Assembly (NCBI GenBank): GCA_017428765.1
Contig: JAFRQF010000013.1
Span: forward strand, 1 to 64,000
Source: Erysipelotrichaceae bacterium
GTDB taxonomy: Bacteria > Bacillota_I > Bacilli_A > Erysipelotrichales > Erysipelotrichaceae
Direction of reading: 5' to 3'
Length of the DNA: 64,000 nt
The notes under the pieces are model-generated. The model was not told the origin of the DNA. It made no database searches and worked only from the letters and a program-made list of their open reading frames with translations. The position numbers and the translations under genes were made by a program. Shown in pieces: positions 32,705 through 41,206 of the stretch; position 1 is the first letter of the stretch, and every line of letters begins with the position of its first letter.

Positions 32705-35148
32705 TGGCAAAAAGAAAAACGAAAAAAGAAATCGCGAAACAGGAAGAAACAGCCAGGATCATCTGGCTGGTCTTTTCGTTGCTGATGGCGGCGATGATCT
32801 TCTTCACTGTTACGAATATGGGAATACTCGGCACATTCATCAATAATGTGCTTTCCTTCCTGTTCGGATCGTTTTACATCGTTCCGCTTCTGACCGTGTT
32901 TGCTTATGGCATCTATGTCCTGTTTTTCAAAAAGAAGCACCCGCGTTCCGCAAAGATCATCGCAGGTCTTTTTACCGGCAATTTCTTTGCGATACTGCTC
33001 AATGCTTATGTCTGCGATCAGCTTCATTCGCTTCAGGAACTGCCTGCATATTTAAGCGAGACTGGCGCAAAGATCCCCGGCGATCAGGCTTTGAAAGATA
33101 CCGGCGGTCTTCTGGGCAACCTGTTTTACGGTCTGTTTACTTCCTTACTTACAAGAAGCGGGACTTTGATCCTGCTCATCCTTACTTTCATCATCACGGC
33201 CATCCTGGTCGTTCCGGCGGATGTCTATAAGTCCATCTTCACCGACGTTAAGGATTTCTCCAGTGAGAAACACGAAGAGGCGAAGCGTATCCGTGAAGAA
33301 AGAAGGATCGCCGCTATGAAAGCGGAAGAGGAAAGAAGGGCCCGTCAGGCCGAAGAGATCGCAAGACTCGCACAGGAAGAAGAAGCCGAAAAACAGAGAA
33401 AAGCGGAAATGCTGGCGAGGATGAAGGAAGTCAAGATCAACGAACCGGAAACGCCGGTAAAGCCTGTTACAAGGAAACATGAGAACGTCCTGTCCAATTC
33501 GCCGACTTTCATCAATCTCAACGAAAGAGAGATCTATGGCGATGCGCCAAGAAAGAAAGAAGAACCTAAGGAAGTCAAGACGGATATCCTGACGGAAAAG
33601 AAAAAGGAAAAACCGGCTCCTGTCATCGAAGAAGTCAAGGAAACCGAAGCACCGAAAGTGCTCAGACGCAAGAAGACCAATACTTCCTATCATCTGCCTA
33701 AACCTTATGATGAATTCCTGGATGCGCCATCGAGTGCCTCCAGCAGCGTCAATAAGACTTCGGCAGCAGTGAAAGGGGAAAGGGTCATCGAGATCCTCAA
33801 GAACTTCAACATCGATGCGCAGCTGCTCAACACCTACATCGGTCCGTCAGTTACCAAATTTGAGATCAAGCCGGATTCTTCGGTCAAGATCAACAAGATC
33901 ATGAACATTTCCGACAACATCAAGATGGAACTGGCAGCCAAAGATATCAGGATCGAAGCACCGATCCCGGGAAGAAGTGCGGTAGGCATCGAGATCCCGA
34001 ACGTCGAACCGATCCCGGTAAGGATGCTGGATCTGATCAAGAACGTTCCTGCCGAGAAACGCAATGTCGAACTTCTCTTCTGCCTGGGCAAGGACCTGAT
34101 GGGCAAACCGGTCTTCTGTGACCTGGCAAAGATGCCGCACCTTCTGATCGCCGGTGCTACCGGTTCCGGTAAGTCGGTGTGCATCAATTCGATCATCACT
34201 TCCTTCCTGCTCAGGACCAATCCGCAGGATGTCAAACTGGTCCTGGTCGACCCGAAGAAGGTCGAATTCACGCCATACAAAGATGTTCCGCATCTGCTCT
34301 GGCCGATCATCGACGATTCGCAGATGGCGGCCAATATGTTAAAGAAAGTCGTGGTTCTGATGGAAGACCGCTATGACGCCTTTGCCACGGCAGGCGTGAG
34401 AAATATCGAAGGTTTCAACAATTTCGTCGATGAATACAACGCCAACCTCAAGGAAGGCGAAGAGCCGATGAACAGACTGCCGTTCATGGTCGTCATCATC
34501 GATGAGCTCGCCGATCTGATGGCGATCGCCGGAAAGGATGTCGAACTGTCCATTCAGCGTATCACCCAGCTCGCCAGAGCTTCAGGTATCCATCTGATCG
34601 TTGCGACGCAAAGACCATCGACCGATGTCATCACCGGTCTTATCAAATCGAATATCCCATCCAGGATCTCGTTTGCCGTAGCCTCATCGATCGACTCCAG
34701 GACCATCCTGGATCAGACAGGTGCGGAAAGACTTCTGGGAAACGGCGACATGCTGTATTACCCGCAGGGTGAAACGGCACCGATCCGTCTGCAGGGCGTC
34801 TATGTCACGGATAAAGAGATCAATAAAGTCACTTCCTTTGTCAAGCAGCAGGCAAAGCCGGAATACGAAGATTCCTATTACGAATTTCTGACCAACATGT
34901 CGGGAACTACCGTGATGGGCGCTTCCAGCGTCAATGCGGATTCGCAGGATTCCCTCTATGATGATGTCGTAGAGTTCGTCAGGGCACAGCAGAAAGCCTC
35001 CACTTCGCTCTTGCAGAGAAGATTCGGCATCGGCTATAACCGGGCGGCAAGACTCATCGATACTCTGGAAGATCGGGGCGTCATCGGTCCGTCCAACGGT
35101 TCCAAACCGAGGGAAGTCTACCTCAAGGAAGACGACGAAGAAGAATGA
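32704..35148 (+). CDS. DNA translocase FtsK/SpoIIIE
   Basis: 814 residues: four N-terminal membrane helices (about 18-170), a long charged, Glu/Lys-rich linker (about 180-340), the RecA-like motor with Walker A GATGSGKSVC (about 484-493) and Walker B FMVVIIDELADLM, and a C-terminal winged-helix gamma domain (SLLQRRFGIGYNRAARLIDTLEDRG) that reads polar DNA motifs. It pumps chromosome arms out of the closing septum. The GTG start shares one base with the preceding stop (TAGTG). The linker is long and has heptad-like Glu-Ala-Arg repeats, suggesting coiled coil. Confidence 0.94.
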   Translation: MAKRKTKKEIAKQEETARIIWLVFSLLMAAMIFFTVTNMGILGTFINNVLSFLFGSFYIVPLLTVFAYGIYVLFFKKKHPRSAKIIAGLFTGNFFAILLNAYVCDQLHSLQELPAYLSETGAKIPGDQALKDTGGLLGNLFYGLFTSLLTRSGTLILLILTFIITAILVVPADVYKSIFTDVKDFSSEKHEEAKRIREERRIAAMKAEEERRARQAEEIARLAQEEEAEKQRKAEMLARMKEVKINEPETPVKPVTRKHENVLSNSPTFINLNEREIYGDAPRKKEEPKEVKTDILTEKKKEKPAPVIEEVKETEAPKVLRRKKTNTSYHLPKPYDEFLDAPSSASSSVNKTSAAVKGERVIEILKNFNIDAQLLNTYIGPSVTKFEIKPDSSVKINKIMNISDNIKMELAAKDIRIEAPIPGRSAVGIEIPNVEPIPVRMLDLIKNVPAEKRNVELLFCLGKDLMGKPVFCDLAKMPHLLIAGATGSGKSVCINSIITSFLLRTNPQDVKLVLVDPKKVEFTPYKDVPHLLWPIIDDSQMAANMLKKVVVLMEDRYDAFATAGVRNIEGFNNFVDEYNANLKEGEEPMNRLPFMVVIIDELADLMAIAGKDVELSIQRITQLARASGIHLIVATQRPSTDVITGLIKSNIPSRISFAVASSIDSRTILDQTGAERLLGNGDMLYYPQGETAPIRLQGVYVTDKEINKVTSFVKQQAKPEYEDSYYEFLTNMSGTTVMGASSVNADSQDSLYDDVVEFVRAQQKASTSLLQRRFGIGYNRAARLIDTLEDRGVIGPSNGSKPREVYLKEDDEEE

Positions 35149-35150
35149 TC

Positions 35151-35175
35151 AAAGGCCTTCAAGGCCTTTTTCTTT
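35151..35175 (+). terminator. ftsK terminator
   Basis: AAAGGCC (35151-35157) pairs with GGCCTTT (35163-35169), followed by TTCTTTT. Confidence 0.85.
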
Positions 35176-35289
35176 TCCGCAGATTGTTGAAAATGCGCAG
35201 TGGAGAATGACAAAAAGATGAGAAAACGACAGGAATCCGGGACTTGGGCCCGATGTTAGATTATAAGTATAGAAATCGAAAGGAGGAGC

Positions 35290-35583
35290 ATGAACGGATT
35301 CTATATCGTCGGACGGGTATCCGGCACGCCGGAAAGAGTCGAAACATCCAGCGGTCTGCCGCTTTGCCGTCTCAGGCTTTCCGTAAGAAAGACGAATAAA
35401 GACCAGGAAGAAGGCACCGAGGTCTTTGAGATCGTCCTGTTTCGAAGCCTGGCAGAAGAGCGATATGAGGAGGGCCAGTGTCTTGCCGTATCCGGCAGGA
35501 TGTCAGCGAATAATTTCGACAGAGATGAAACGACATATTATCACACCAACCTCATTGGCAATTCTGTAACAGTCATTTCCTGA
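35290..35583 (+). CDS. Short single-stranded DNA-binding (SSB/PriB-like) OB-fold protein
   Basis: 97 residues, a lone OB fold: GFYIVGRVSGTPERVETSSG, LPLCRLRLSVRK, VFEIVLFRSLAE and GQCLAVSGRMSANNF follow the SSB pattern. It ends straight after the fold (NLIGNSVTVIS) and lacks the disordered tail and acidic tip (DDDIPF) through which SSB recruits repair proteins. It is therefore unlikely to be the main replicative SSB and may be an accessory or competence-type SSB. SD AAAGGAGGAGC. It is monocistronic, between two terminators. Confidence 0.82.
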   Translation: MNGFYIVGRVSGTPERVETSSGLPLCRLRLSVRKTNKDQEEGTEVFEIVLFRSLAEERYEEGQCLAVSGRMSANNFDRDETTYYHTNLIGNSVTVIS

Positions 35584-35617
35584 AGTATCCCTGCATGTCA
35601 GGGATACTGTTTTTTGT
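35584..35617 (+). terminator. ssb-like gene terminator
   Basis: AGTATCCCTG (35584-35593), loop CATGT, CAGGGATACT (35599-35608), then GTTTTTTG. It begins directly after the stop codon and ends nine bases before the ffh -10. Confidence 0.9.
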
Positions 35618-35625
35618 TTTGAATG

Positions 35626-35631
35626 TATAAT
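35626..35631 (+). promoter_or_regulatory. -10 element directly upstream of ffh
   Basis: TATAAT, six bases (AGTAGT) before the ffh ATG; no SD. Any -35 would fall inside the preceding terminator. Leaderless candidate. Confidence 0.55.
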
Positions 35632-35637
35632 AGTAGT

Positions 35638-36951
35638 ATGTTTGATTCATTACAGGAAAAATTAACAAAAACACTGCGAAACGTTCAGGGCAAAGGCAAG
35701 CTGTCCGAGCGGAACATGGAAGAGACTTTGAAAGAGATCCGTATCGCTTTACTGGAATCGGATGTCAACTACAAAGTCGTAAAAGATTTCTTAGAGAAAG
35801 TAAGACAGGAATCCATCGGTCAGGATGTCCTCAATGCGGTCGAACCGGGTCAGCTTCTTGTCAAGATCGTCCACGATCAGATCATTGAATTATTGGGAGA
35901 TGAAGACAACTCTCTGCATTTTGCCGAAAGCGGTCTCAGCAAGATCATGATCGTCGGTCTGCAGGGTACAGGTAAGACGACCCAGGCGGCAAAGCTGGCA
36001 AGCCTGCTGAAGAAACAGGGCAGAAGACCGTATCTGATCGCTGCCGATATCATCCGTCCGGCTGCCATCGAACAGCTCAAGGTTCTGGGAAAACAGATCG
36101 ATGTCGAAGTCTATTCGGAAGGCACTGAGGTAAAAGTTCTCGATCAGGTGGAAAGAGGTATCGCGTATGGCATACAGAAAGGTTATGATACCGTTCTGAT
36201 CGATACGGCCGGCCGTCTGCAGATCGATGAAGAGCTCATGAAAGAACTCAAAGACATCAAGGATCTGATACAGCCGGAAGAGATCCTGCTGACGGTCGAT
36301 GCGATGACCGGCCAGGATATCGTCAATGTCGCCAATGCGTTCAACGATCTGCTTTCCGTTACCGGATTGATCCTGACGAAGTTCGACGGCGATTCCAAGG
36401 GCGGTGCCGCGCTTTCTGTCAAGGCGGTTACCGGCGTTCCGATCAAGTTCACCGGTGTAGGTGAAAAGATCTCCGATCTTGAAACTTTCCATCCGGACCG
36501 TCTGGCACAGAGGATCTTAGGCATGGGCGATGTCGTCTCTTTTGTCGAAAAGGCACAGGAAGAGATGGACATGAAGAAGGCCGAAGAGACGGCGAACCGT
36601 CTGATGGAAGGGAAGTTCACCATGGATGATCTTCTCAATTCCATCGAACAGTCCAGAAAGATGGGTCCGCTTTCTTCGATCATGCGGATGATGCCGGGCA
36701 TGTCGGATATGGCCAATGCGATCAACGATTCGGATGCCGATGAACAGCTCAAACGCATCAAAGCGATCATCCAGTCGATGACGCCGGCCGAAAGAGAAGA
36801 TCCTTCGATCATGCGTTCTTCTCATAAAAGAAGGATCGCCAAAGGCTCCGGTACCAGAGTCGAAGACGTCAACAAGCTCTGCAATCAGTACGACAAGATG
36901 AAGAAGCTCTTCAAGGGCTTATCTTCGATGAAGTCGATGTTCAAGATGTAA
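35638..36951 (+). CDS. ffh: Signal recognition particle protein Ffh
   Basis: 437 residues: N domain, GTPase domain (G1 GLQGTGKTTQAAKLA near 105, G3 DTAGR near 190, G4 TKFDGDSKGGAA near 245) and a methionine-rich M domain that binds signal peptides and the SRP RNA (MRMMPGMSDMAN). The start at 35638 gives the family start MFDSLQEKL; an in-frame ATG at 35623 lies upstream of the -10. The usual ylxM partner is missing upstream. Its stop overlaps the next gene as TAATG. Confidence 0.96.
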   Translation: MFDSLQEKLTKTLRNVQGKGKLSERNMEETLKEIRIALLESDVNYKVVKDFLEKVRQESIGQDVLNAVEPGQLLVKIVHDQIIELLGDEDNSLHFAESGLSKIMIVGLQGTGKTTQAAKLASLLKKQGRRPYLIAADIIRPAAIEQLKVLGKQIDVEVYSEGTEVKVLDQVERGIAYGIQKGYDTVLIDTAGRLQIDEELMKELKDIKDLIQPEEILLTVDAMTGQDIVNVANAFNDLLSVTGLILTKFDGDSKGGAALSVKAVTGVPIKFTGVGEKISDLETFHPDRLAQRILGMGDVVSFVEKAQEEMDMKKAEETANRLMEGKFTMDDLLNSIEQSRKMGPLSSIMRMMPGMSDMANAINDSDADEQLKRIKAIIQSMTPAEREDPSIMRSSHKRRIAKGSGTRVEDVNKLCNQYDKMKKLFKGLSSMKSMFKM

Positions 36952-37493
36952 TGTGCGGACGTTATTCGTTCAAGCTTTCCGATTCCAAAAAGGGGAAACA
37001 GATCTCTCAAAGGGCGGAAAAACTTTCCCTCATCTATAAGGAAGGCGATATCTTTCCCGGCGATCAGGTCTTATGCATGATCCCTTCAGGGTCAAAGATC
37101 GATCTGGCGGTGATGAAATGGGGCGTCTCCTCGCGTTCTTTTCTGATCAATGCCAGATATGAGACGCTTGATGATCGGCCGACGTTTTCCGAAATGAAGG
37201 ATAAGCGCTGTGCCGTCATATCCAACGGCTTCTATGAGTGGGATAAGGATAAGAAGAAGTATTATGTCCATACCTCGGACGAGTTCATCTATCTAGCCTG
37301 CATCTTCAACAGCAGGAACGAGCTTCTCATCCTGACGGAAGCTGCCGATGAGGCATTTTCCAGGGTCCATGACCGTTCGCCGATCGTTATGGATCAAAGC
37401 GAGATGTTGAGATTCATCCACAACGAGAGAGGCACGATCAGTAAGAAGGATCTGGTATTCGAGACGGAAGAGGAAGAATTGAAATTGTTTTAA
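36951..37493 (+). CDS. SRAP/HMCES family abasic-site-binding protein (YedK-like)
   Basis: 180 residues starting MCGRYSFKL. In this family Cys2 becomes the N-terminal catalytic residue and forms a thiazolidine crosslink to abasic sites in ssDNA, protecting them. NARYETLDDRPTF (about 64), NGFYEWDK (about 88, catalytic Glu) and HDRSPIVM (about 141, catalytic His) are all present, so it should be active. It is shorter than the usual 200-230 residues. Translational coupling to ffh (TAATG) is an unusual context for a DNA repair protein. Confidence 0.92.
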   Translation: MCGRYSFKLSDSKKGKQISQRAEKLSLIYKEGDIFPGDQVLCMIPSGSKIDLAVMKWGVSSRSFLINARYETLDDRPTFSEMKDKRCAVISNGFYEWDKDKKKYYVHTSDEFIYLACIFNSRNELLILTEAADEAFSRVHDRSPIVMDQSEMLRFIHNERGTISKKDLVFETEEEELKLF

Positions 37494-37494
37494 G

Positions 37495-37530
37495 GAGTCA
37501 AGTAAAAATACTTGACTCTTATATTTTTTT
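37495..37530 (+). terminator. ffh-SRAP operon terminator
   Basis: GAGTCAAGTA (37495-37504), loop AAAA, TACTTGACTC (37509-37518), then TTATATTTTTTT. Confidence 0.85.
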
Positions 37531-37569
37531 ATGCAATTATAGTAAGGCAGACCAAATAAGGAGGTTACT

Positions 37570-37839
37570 ATGGTTAAACTCAGATTAAAAAGAATGGGCG
37601 CTAAGAAGGTTCCTTTCTACCGTATCGTTGCAGCGGATTCCAGATCCCGCAGAGACGGCAGAGATATCGAAATGATCGGTACGTATGATCCGACAAAGCA
37701 GCCTGCGATCGTAAACATTGACGAAGAAAAAGCACTTGAATGGTTGAATAAAGGCGCTGTACCTACAGAGACTGTCCGCAGCCTTCTTGCGAAGAATGGT
37801 ACGATGGCCAAGTATAACGAATCCAAGAAAAACAAATAA
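37570..37839 (+). CDS. rpsP: 30S ribosomal protein S16
   Basis: 89 residues with the S16 start [25 protein letters not shown] in segments typical of the family. SD AAGGAGG, spacing six. It heads the classic rpsP-khpA-rimM-trmD-rplS order, and its stop overlaps khpA as TAATG. A TTATAGT -10-like sequence lies near 37538; the -35 is unclear. Confidence 0.97.
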   Translation: MVKLRLKRMGAKKVPFYRIVAADSRSRRDGRDIEMIGTYDPTKQPAIVNIDEEKALEWLNKGAVPTETVRSLLAKNGTMAKYNESKKNK

Positions 37840-38087
37840 TGATCGATCTGGAAAAAGTTCTGTTGAACATCGTCAGACCTTTGTGTTCCGAGCCTGAATC
37901 GGTCATGGTCAAGCAGATGGAAAGCCTCAATGAGAACGAACTTCTGCTTTACGTATATGCACCGAGCGAGGATATTGCCAGGCTGATCGGTAAAAAAGGT
38001 TCTATGGCAAATTCAATTCGTCAAATGCTGCAGGTAGCATCAAAGATCGAAAACAAGAGGATCTCGATCAAATTTGAAGCTCTTTAA
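37839..38087 (+). CDS. khpA: KH-domain RNA-binding protein KhpA
   Basis: 82 residues, a single KH domain with the IGKKGSMANSIRQ loop (GxxG) that contacts RNA. KhpA works with KhpB/Jag in Bacillota and affects cell elongation and small-RNA-linked regulation. It is coupled to rpsP by TAATG, its usual neighbour. A terminator starts in its own stop codon. Confidence 0.94.
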   Translation: MIDLEKVLLNIVRPLCSEPESVMVKQMESLNENELLLYVYAPSEDIARLIGKKGSMANSIRQMLQVASKIENKRISIKFEAL

Positions 38088-38112
38088 AGAGATGATGTCT
38101 CATCTCTTTTTT
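38086..38112 (+). terminator. rpsP-khpA terminator
   Basis: AAAGAGATGA (38086-38095), loop TGTC, TCATCTCTTT (38100-38109) and more T. The stem overlaps the khpA stop codon and ends seven bases before the rimM -10. Confidence 0.85.
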
Positions 38113-38116
38113 CATA

Positions 38117-38122
38117 TATAAT
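38117..38122 (+). promoter_or_regulatory. -10 element directly upstream of rimM
   Basis: TATAAT, six bases (CTAGTT) before the rimM ATG; no SD. Leaderless candidate. Confidence 0.55.
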
Positions 38123-38128
38123 CTAGTT

Positions 38129-38629
38129 ATGGAATACGTAGTTATAGGAAAGATATTGAATACATTCGGCATCAAGGGCGAACTGAAAGCCGATGCCTAC
38201 ACAGATTTCGTTGAAGAACGTTTCAAAAAGGACAGCACCGTCTATATCGGTGAGGAACATGTCCCTTTCGTGATGCGTTCCTATCGTATGCATAAAGGTT
38301 TCTATCTTCTGAGCTTCAAAGATGTCGATGACATCAACCTGGTGGAAAAGTATAAGGGGATGCTGCTGTACAAGGCAAAAAGCGACATCCACAAGCTCAA
38401 AGAAGGGGAATACTATTTCTCCGATCTCAAGGATCTTGATGTCTATGTCGATGATAAGAAGATCGGCAAAGTCCTGCAGGTGGAAGAAGGGATCGCTGCC
38501 AACAATCTCAGGATCCTGAAAGACGAAGACAGAAAGGAATACCTGGTCCCGTTTCTGCCGGTCTTCATCAGTCATGTCGATCTGGATGAAAAAAGGATCG
38601 ATGTCATTCAGATGGAAGGACTTTTATGA
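38129..38629 (+). CDS. rimM: 16S rRNA processing protein RimM
   Basis: 166 residues: an N-terminal RimM barrel (MEYVVIGKILNTFGIKGELK, with the conserved GxxGE/K segment) and a C-terminal PRC-barrel (EYLVPFLPVFISHVDL). It binds S19 and assists 30S head maturation. It is not preceded by an SD, but TATAAT lies six bases upstream. It overlaps trmD by four bases (ATGA). Confidence 0.94.
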   Translation: MEYVVIGKILNTFGIKGELKADAYTDFVEERFKKDSTVYIGEEHVPFVMRSYRMHKGFYLLSFKDVDDINLVEKYKGMLLYKAKSDIHKLKEGEYYFSDLKDLDVYVDDKKIGKVLQVEEGIAANNLRILKDEDRKEYLVPFLPVFISHVDLDEKRIDVIQMEGLL

Positions 38630-39351
38630 AGATCACGGTCCTGACGCTGTTCCCGGAGATGTATGAGGGTTTTCTGAAGGCTTCAATCATCAAAAGGATC
38701 ATTGAAAAAGGTCTTGCGGAAGTAAAGGTCGTCAACATTCGCGATTATTCATTGGATAAGCATCATCATGTCGACGATACGCCTTATGGCGGCGGGGCAG
38801 GGATGCTGATGAAGGTGGATGTCGTACACAGGGCACTGCTCGATAACATCTCCAATGATTATACCTACACGCTTCTGACATCGCCTAAGGCCAGGCCCTT
38901 GAAACAGGAAGATCTGATCAGACTTTCCAAGCTCGATGAGTTCGTCATCATCTGCGGCCACTACGAAGGGATCGATCATCGCATCGAGAAGTATGTGGAT
39001 GAAAAGATCTCGATCGGTGATTATATACTCACAGGGGGCGAACTTCCTTCGATGGTGGTGATCGATGGGATACTGCGTCTTCTGGATGAGGGCATCTCGT
39101 CCGATTCACTGGTCGAGGAATCGTTCAATGACGGACTTCTGGAATATCCTCAATACACCAGACCCGTCGAATACAACGGCGATCGAGTCCCGGAAGTCTT
39201 GCAGAACGGCAATCACAAAGAGATCCGCCGCTACAATCTGAAGATGGCCTTGAAAGAAACGATGCTTCTTCGACCGGATCTTCTTGAAAAGCGTGAGCTT
39301 TCCAAAGAAGAAAGGGAACTGCTGGCGGAGATCATCTCCGAATTGGCGTAA
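38626..39351 (+). CDS. trmD: tRNA (guanine-N1)-methyltransferase TrmD
   Basis: 241 residues, a SPOUT-fold methyltransferase making m1G37, which prevents +1 frameshifting. The start MKITVLTLFPEMYEGFL and the trefoil-knot segments LTSPKARPLKQ, ICGHYEGIDHR and SIGDYILTGGELP (SAM binding) are clear, and DDTPYGGGAGMLM holds the conserved glycines. Length is normal. It is coupled to rimM through ATGA. Confidence 0.97.
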   Translation: MKITVLTLFPEMYEGFLKASIIKRIIEKGLAEVKVVNIRDYSLDKHHHVDDTPYGGGAGMLMKVDVVHRALLDNISNDYTYTLLTSPKARPLKQEDLIRLSKLDEFVIICGHYEGIDHRIEKYVDEKISIGDYILTGGELPSMVVIDGILRLLDEGISSDSLVEESFNDGLLEYPQYTRPVEYNGDRVPEVLQNGNHKEIRRYNLKMALKETMLLRPDLLEKRELSKEERELLAEIISELA

Positions 39352-39387
39352 AAGGCTTTGTTTTAAGGTTTTTTATGCAGAAAGTAT

Positions 39388-39416
39388 TTGATTTGGGAAA
39401 GCTTTTGTGTTAAAGT
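39388..39416 (+). promoter_or_regulatory. rplS promoter
   Basis: -35 TTGATT (39388-39393), a 17-base spacer and an extended -10 TGT-TAAAGT (39411-39416). The roughly 65-base leader carries a small stem AAGCG/CGCTT (about 39421-39436) and ends with SD AAAAAGGAG. Whether it is an L19 autoregulatory leader cannot be judged here. Confidence 0.7.
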
Positions 39417-39487
39417 AATTAAGCGCTGTTCCGCTTTTCGTTACGATTATGAACAGATGTCTATATATTTGAAAAAGGAGAAGAAAG

Positions 39488-39835
39488 ATGAATTTAGGTT
39501 TAGTTAATGAAATTACTAAAGACCAGATGAAGTCCGATCTTCCTAGTCTTGTTCCGGGACAGACTGTTCGTGTCGATGTCAAGATCAAGGAAGGCGACAA
39601 ATCTCGTATCCAGGCTTATGAAGGTGTCGTAGTCAAAGTACAGGGTTCAGGAATCGGCCAGACATTCACTGTCAGAAAGATCTCTTCCGGTATCGGTGTT
39701 GAAAGAACATTCCCGGTACATTCACCTGTCATCGACAAGATCACAGTTCTCCGTGTCGGTAAAGTTAGAAGAGCAAGACTGTTCTATCTCAGAAACCGTT
39801 CCGGTAAGTCTGCTAAGATCAAGGAAGTCAGATAA
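39488..39835 (+). CDS. rplS: 50S ribosomal protein L19
   Basis: 115 residues, full length. The L19 core [19 protein letters not shown], the [10 protein letters not shown] turn and [11 protein letters not shown] are diagnostic. It lies at the 30S-50S interface. SD AAAAAGGAGAAG, spacing about eight. It has its own strong promoter, separating it from trmD, and a terminator at 39843. Confidence 0.98.
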   Translation: MNLGLVNEITKDQMKSDLPSLVPGQTVRVDVKIKEGDKSRIQAYEGVVVKVQGSGIGQTFTVRKISSGIGVERTFPVHSPVIDKITVLRVGKVRRARLFYLRNRSGKSAKIKEVR

Positions 39836-39842
39836 TTTCAAT

Positions 39843-39871
39843 AAAAGCCGTGATGAACGGCTTTTCTTTTT
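39843..39871 (+). terminator. rplS terminator
   Basis: AAAAGCCGT (39843-39851), a five-base loop, ACGGCTTTT (39857-39865), then CTTTTTG. It ends four bases before the lepB -10. Confidence 0.85.
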
Positions 39872-39874
39872 GAG

Positions 39875-39880
39875 TATAAT
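39875..39880 (+). promoter_or_regulatory. -10 element directly upstream of lepB
   Basis: TATAAT, seven bases (GGAAGTA) before the lepB ATG at 39888. GGAAG could be a weak SD but would be at or before the 5' end of the mRNA. Leaderless candidate. Confidence 0.5.
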
Positions 39881-39887
39881 GGAAGTA

Positions 39888-40394
39888 ATGAAAAAAGGTG
39901 TGTTCAAGGACCTGTTCTGGTTTTTTGTAAAGGCGCTGATCCTGGTCGCCATTTTGATCAACTTCGTTTTCATCCCCTGCGTCGTCAACGGCAGTTCCAT
40001 GCATCCGACCTATGAAGAGGGGGAATACGGTTATTCCTTCATCATCACCAAGATGCTGGGGATCGGGCGTTTCGATACCGTGGTCATCAAGGTCGAATCT
40101 TCTTCCAAGGATAAACTTCTGGTAAAACGCGTCATCGGTCTGCCCGGCGATGAAGTGGAATATAAAGACAATAAGCTGTATATCAACGGACAGTATATGG
40201 AGGAGCCTTTCCTTTCCGATGTGACGACGTCCGATCTCAAGATCAAGCTTGCTGATAACGAATACTACTGTCTCGGAGACAACAGGAACGTTTCAAGGGA
40301 TTCGCGTTTTTACGGTCCTTTCGAAGGTTCGCAGATCGTTTCTACGCATCTGTTCGTACTGTTCCCGTTTGATTCTTTCGGTTTCAACAAATAG
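39888..40394 (+). CDS. lepB: Signal peptidase I
   Basis: 168 residues: one N-terminal membrane anchor (about 10-30) followed by the outward-facing catalytic domain. The Ser-Lys dyad is Ser37 in NGSSMHPT and Lys80 in LLVKRVIGLPGDE; YYCLGDNRNVSRDSR (box E) is also present. It removes signal peptides from exported proteins. ATG 39888 is preferred to an in-frame ATG at 39879, which overlaps the -10. The rplS-lepB-rbgA-rnhB order is typical of Bacillota, with one extra gene here. Confidence 0.95.
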   Translation: MKKGVFKDLFWFFVKALILVAILINFVFIPCVVNGSSMHPTYEEGEYGYSFIITKMLGIGRFDTVVIKVESSSKDKLLVKRVIGLPGDEVEYKDNKLYINGQYMEEPFLSDVTTSDLKIKLADNEYYCLGDNRNVSRDSRFYGPFEGSQIVSTHLFVLFPFDSFGFNK

Positions 40395-40399
40395 ATCCG

Positions 40400-41206
40400 A
40401 TGAAATTAAAAGTACTTGTCGACAACAATACGTTTATCGATATGTATTACCTGGCAGAACCGGCTGTCAGTTATTATATTGAAGACAATGATGATGCCAT
40501 CCTTTTTGACACGGGGTATTCCGATGTCTTTTTAAGAAATGCGGAAAAGATGGGCATCGATCTGAATAAAGTCAGCCATATCGTTTTGTCGCACGGTCAC
40601 AATGATCACAGCGGCGGTCTTCCTTATTTAAAAAGGGAAGGGAAGAAATTCAAACTGGTCGCTCATCCCTCTGCCTTCGTAAAAAGGGAAGATGATACAG
40701 GCCTTTCGATCGGTTCTCCTTTGAATGAGGAAGCGATCAGAAAGTGTTTCGATCTTTCTGCCCAGGAAGATCCGTATCGCATCAGTGAACATCTGCTGTT
40801 TTTAGGGCAGATCAGAAAGAAACTGCCTTTTGAAAAAAGCTATGCGATCGGGAAGAAATATGTCGAAGGAACAGCATTGGAGGATCGAATCGAAGATGAT
40901 TCCGCCCTTGTATATAAAGGAAAGGACGGATTATTCATCATCACCGGCTGCAGCCATGCGGGCATCTGCAGCATCATCGAACAGGCAAAAGAGGTATGCG
41001 GCGAAAACAAGATCCTCGGTGTCATCGGCGGATTCCATCTTTTTGATGTCGATGAGCGATTGCATAAGACGATCGATTATTTTGAAGAAAACGGGATCCG
41101 ATCGCTTTATCCGTGTCATTGTGTCTCGCTTGCCGCGAAGATCGAAATGGGAAAACGTCTGCCGATACATGAAGTCGGCGTAGGACTGGAGTTGGAAATT
41201 GAATGA
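40400..41206 (+). CDS. Metallo-beta-lactamase fold hydrolase (COG1237-like)
   Basis: 268 residues. The metal site LSHGHNDHSGGLPYL (HxHxDH) is intact, and CSHAGICSIIEQ with GGFHLF supplies later ligands. This pattern places it with the COG1237 group, distantly related to dihydropterin-ribofuranosylaminobenzene phosphate synthases of archaea; bacterial members have no settled function. It starts six bases after the lepB stop without a good SD (ATAGATCCG) and overlaps rbgA as ATGA. It is an insertion in an otherwise conserved gene order. Confidence 0.82.
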   Translation: MKLKVLVDNNTFIDMYYLAEPAVSYYIEDNDDAILFDTGYSDVFLRNAEKMGIDLNKVSHIVLSHGHNDHSGGLPYLKREGKKFKLVAHPSAFVKREDDTGLSIGSPLNEEAIRKCFDLSAQEDPYRISEHLLFLGQIRKKLPFEKSYAIGKKYVEGTALEDRIEDDSALVYKGKDGLFIITGCSHAGICSIIEQAKEVCGENKILGVIGGFHLFDVDERLHKTIDYFEENGIRSLYPCHCVSLAAKIEMGKRLPIHEVGVGLELEIE

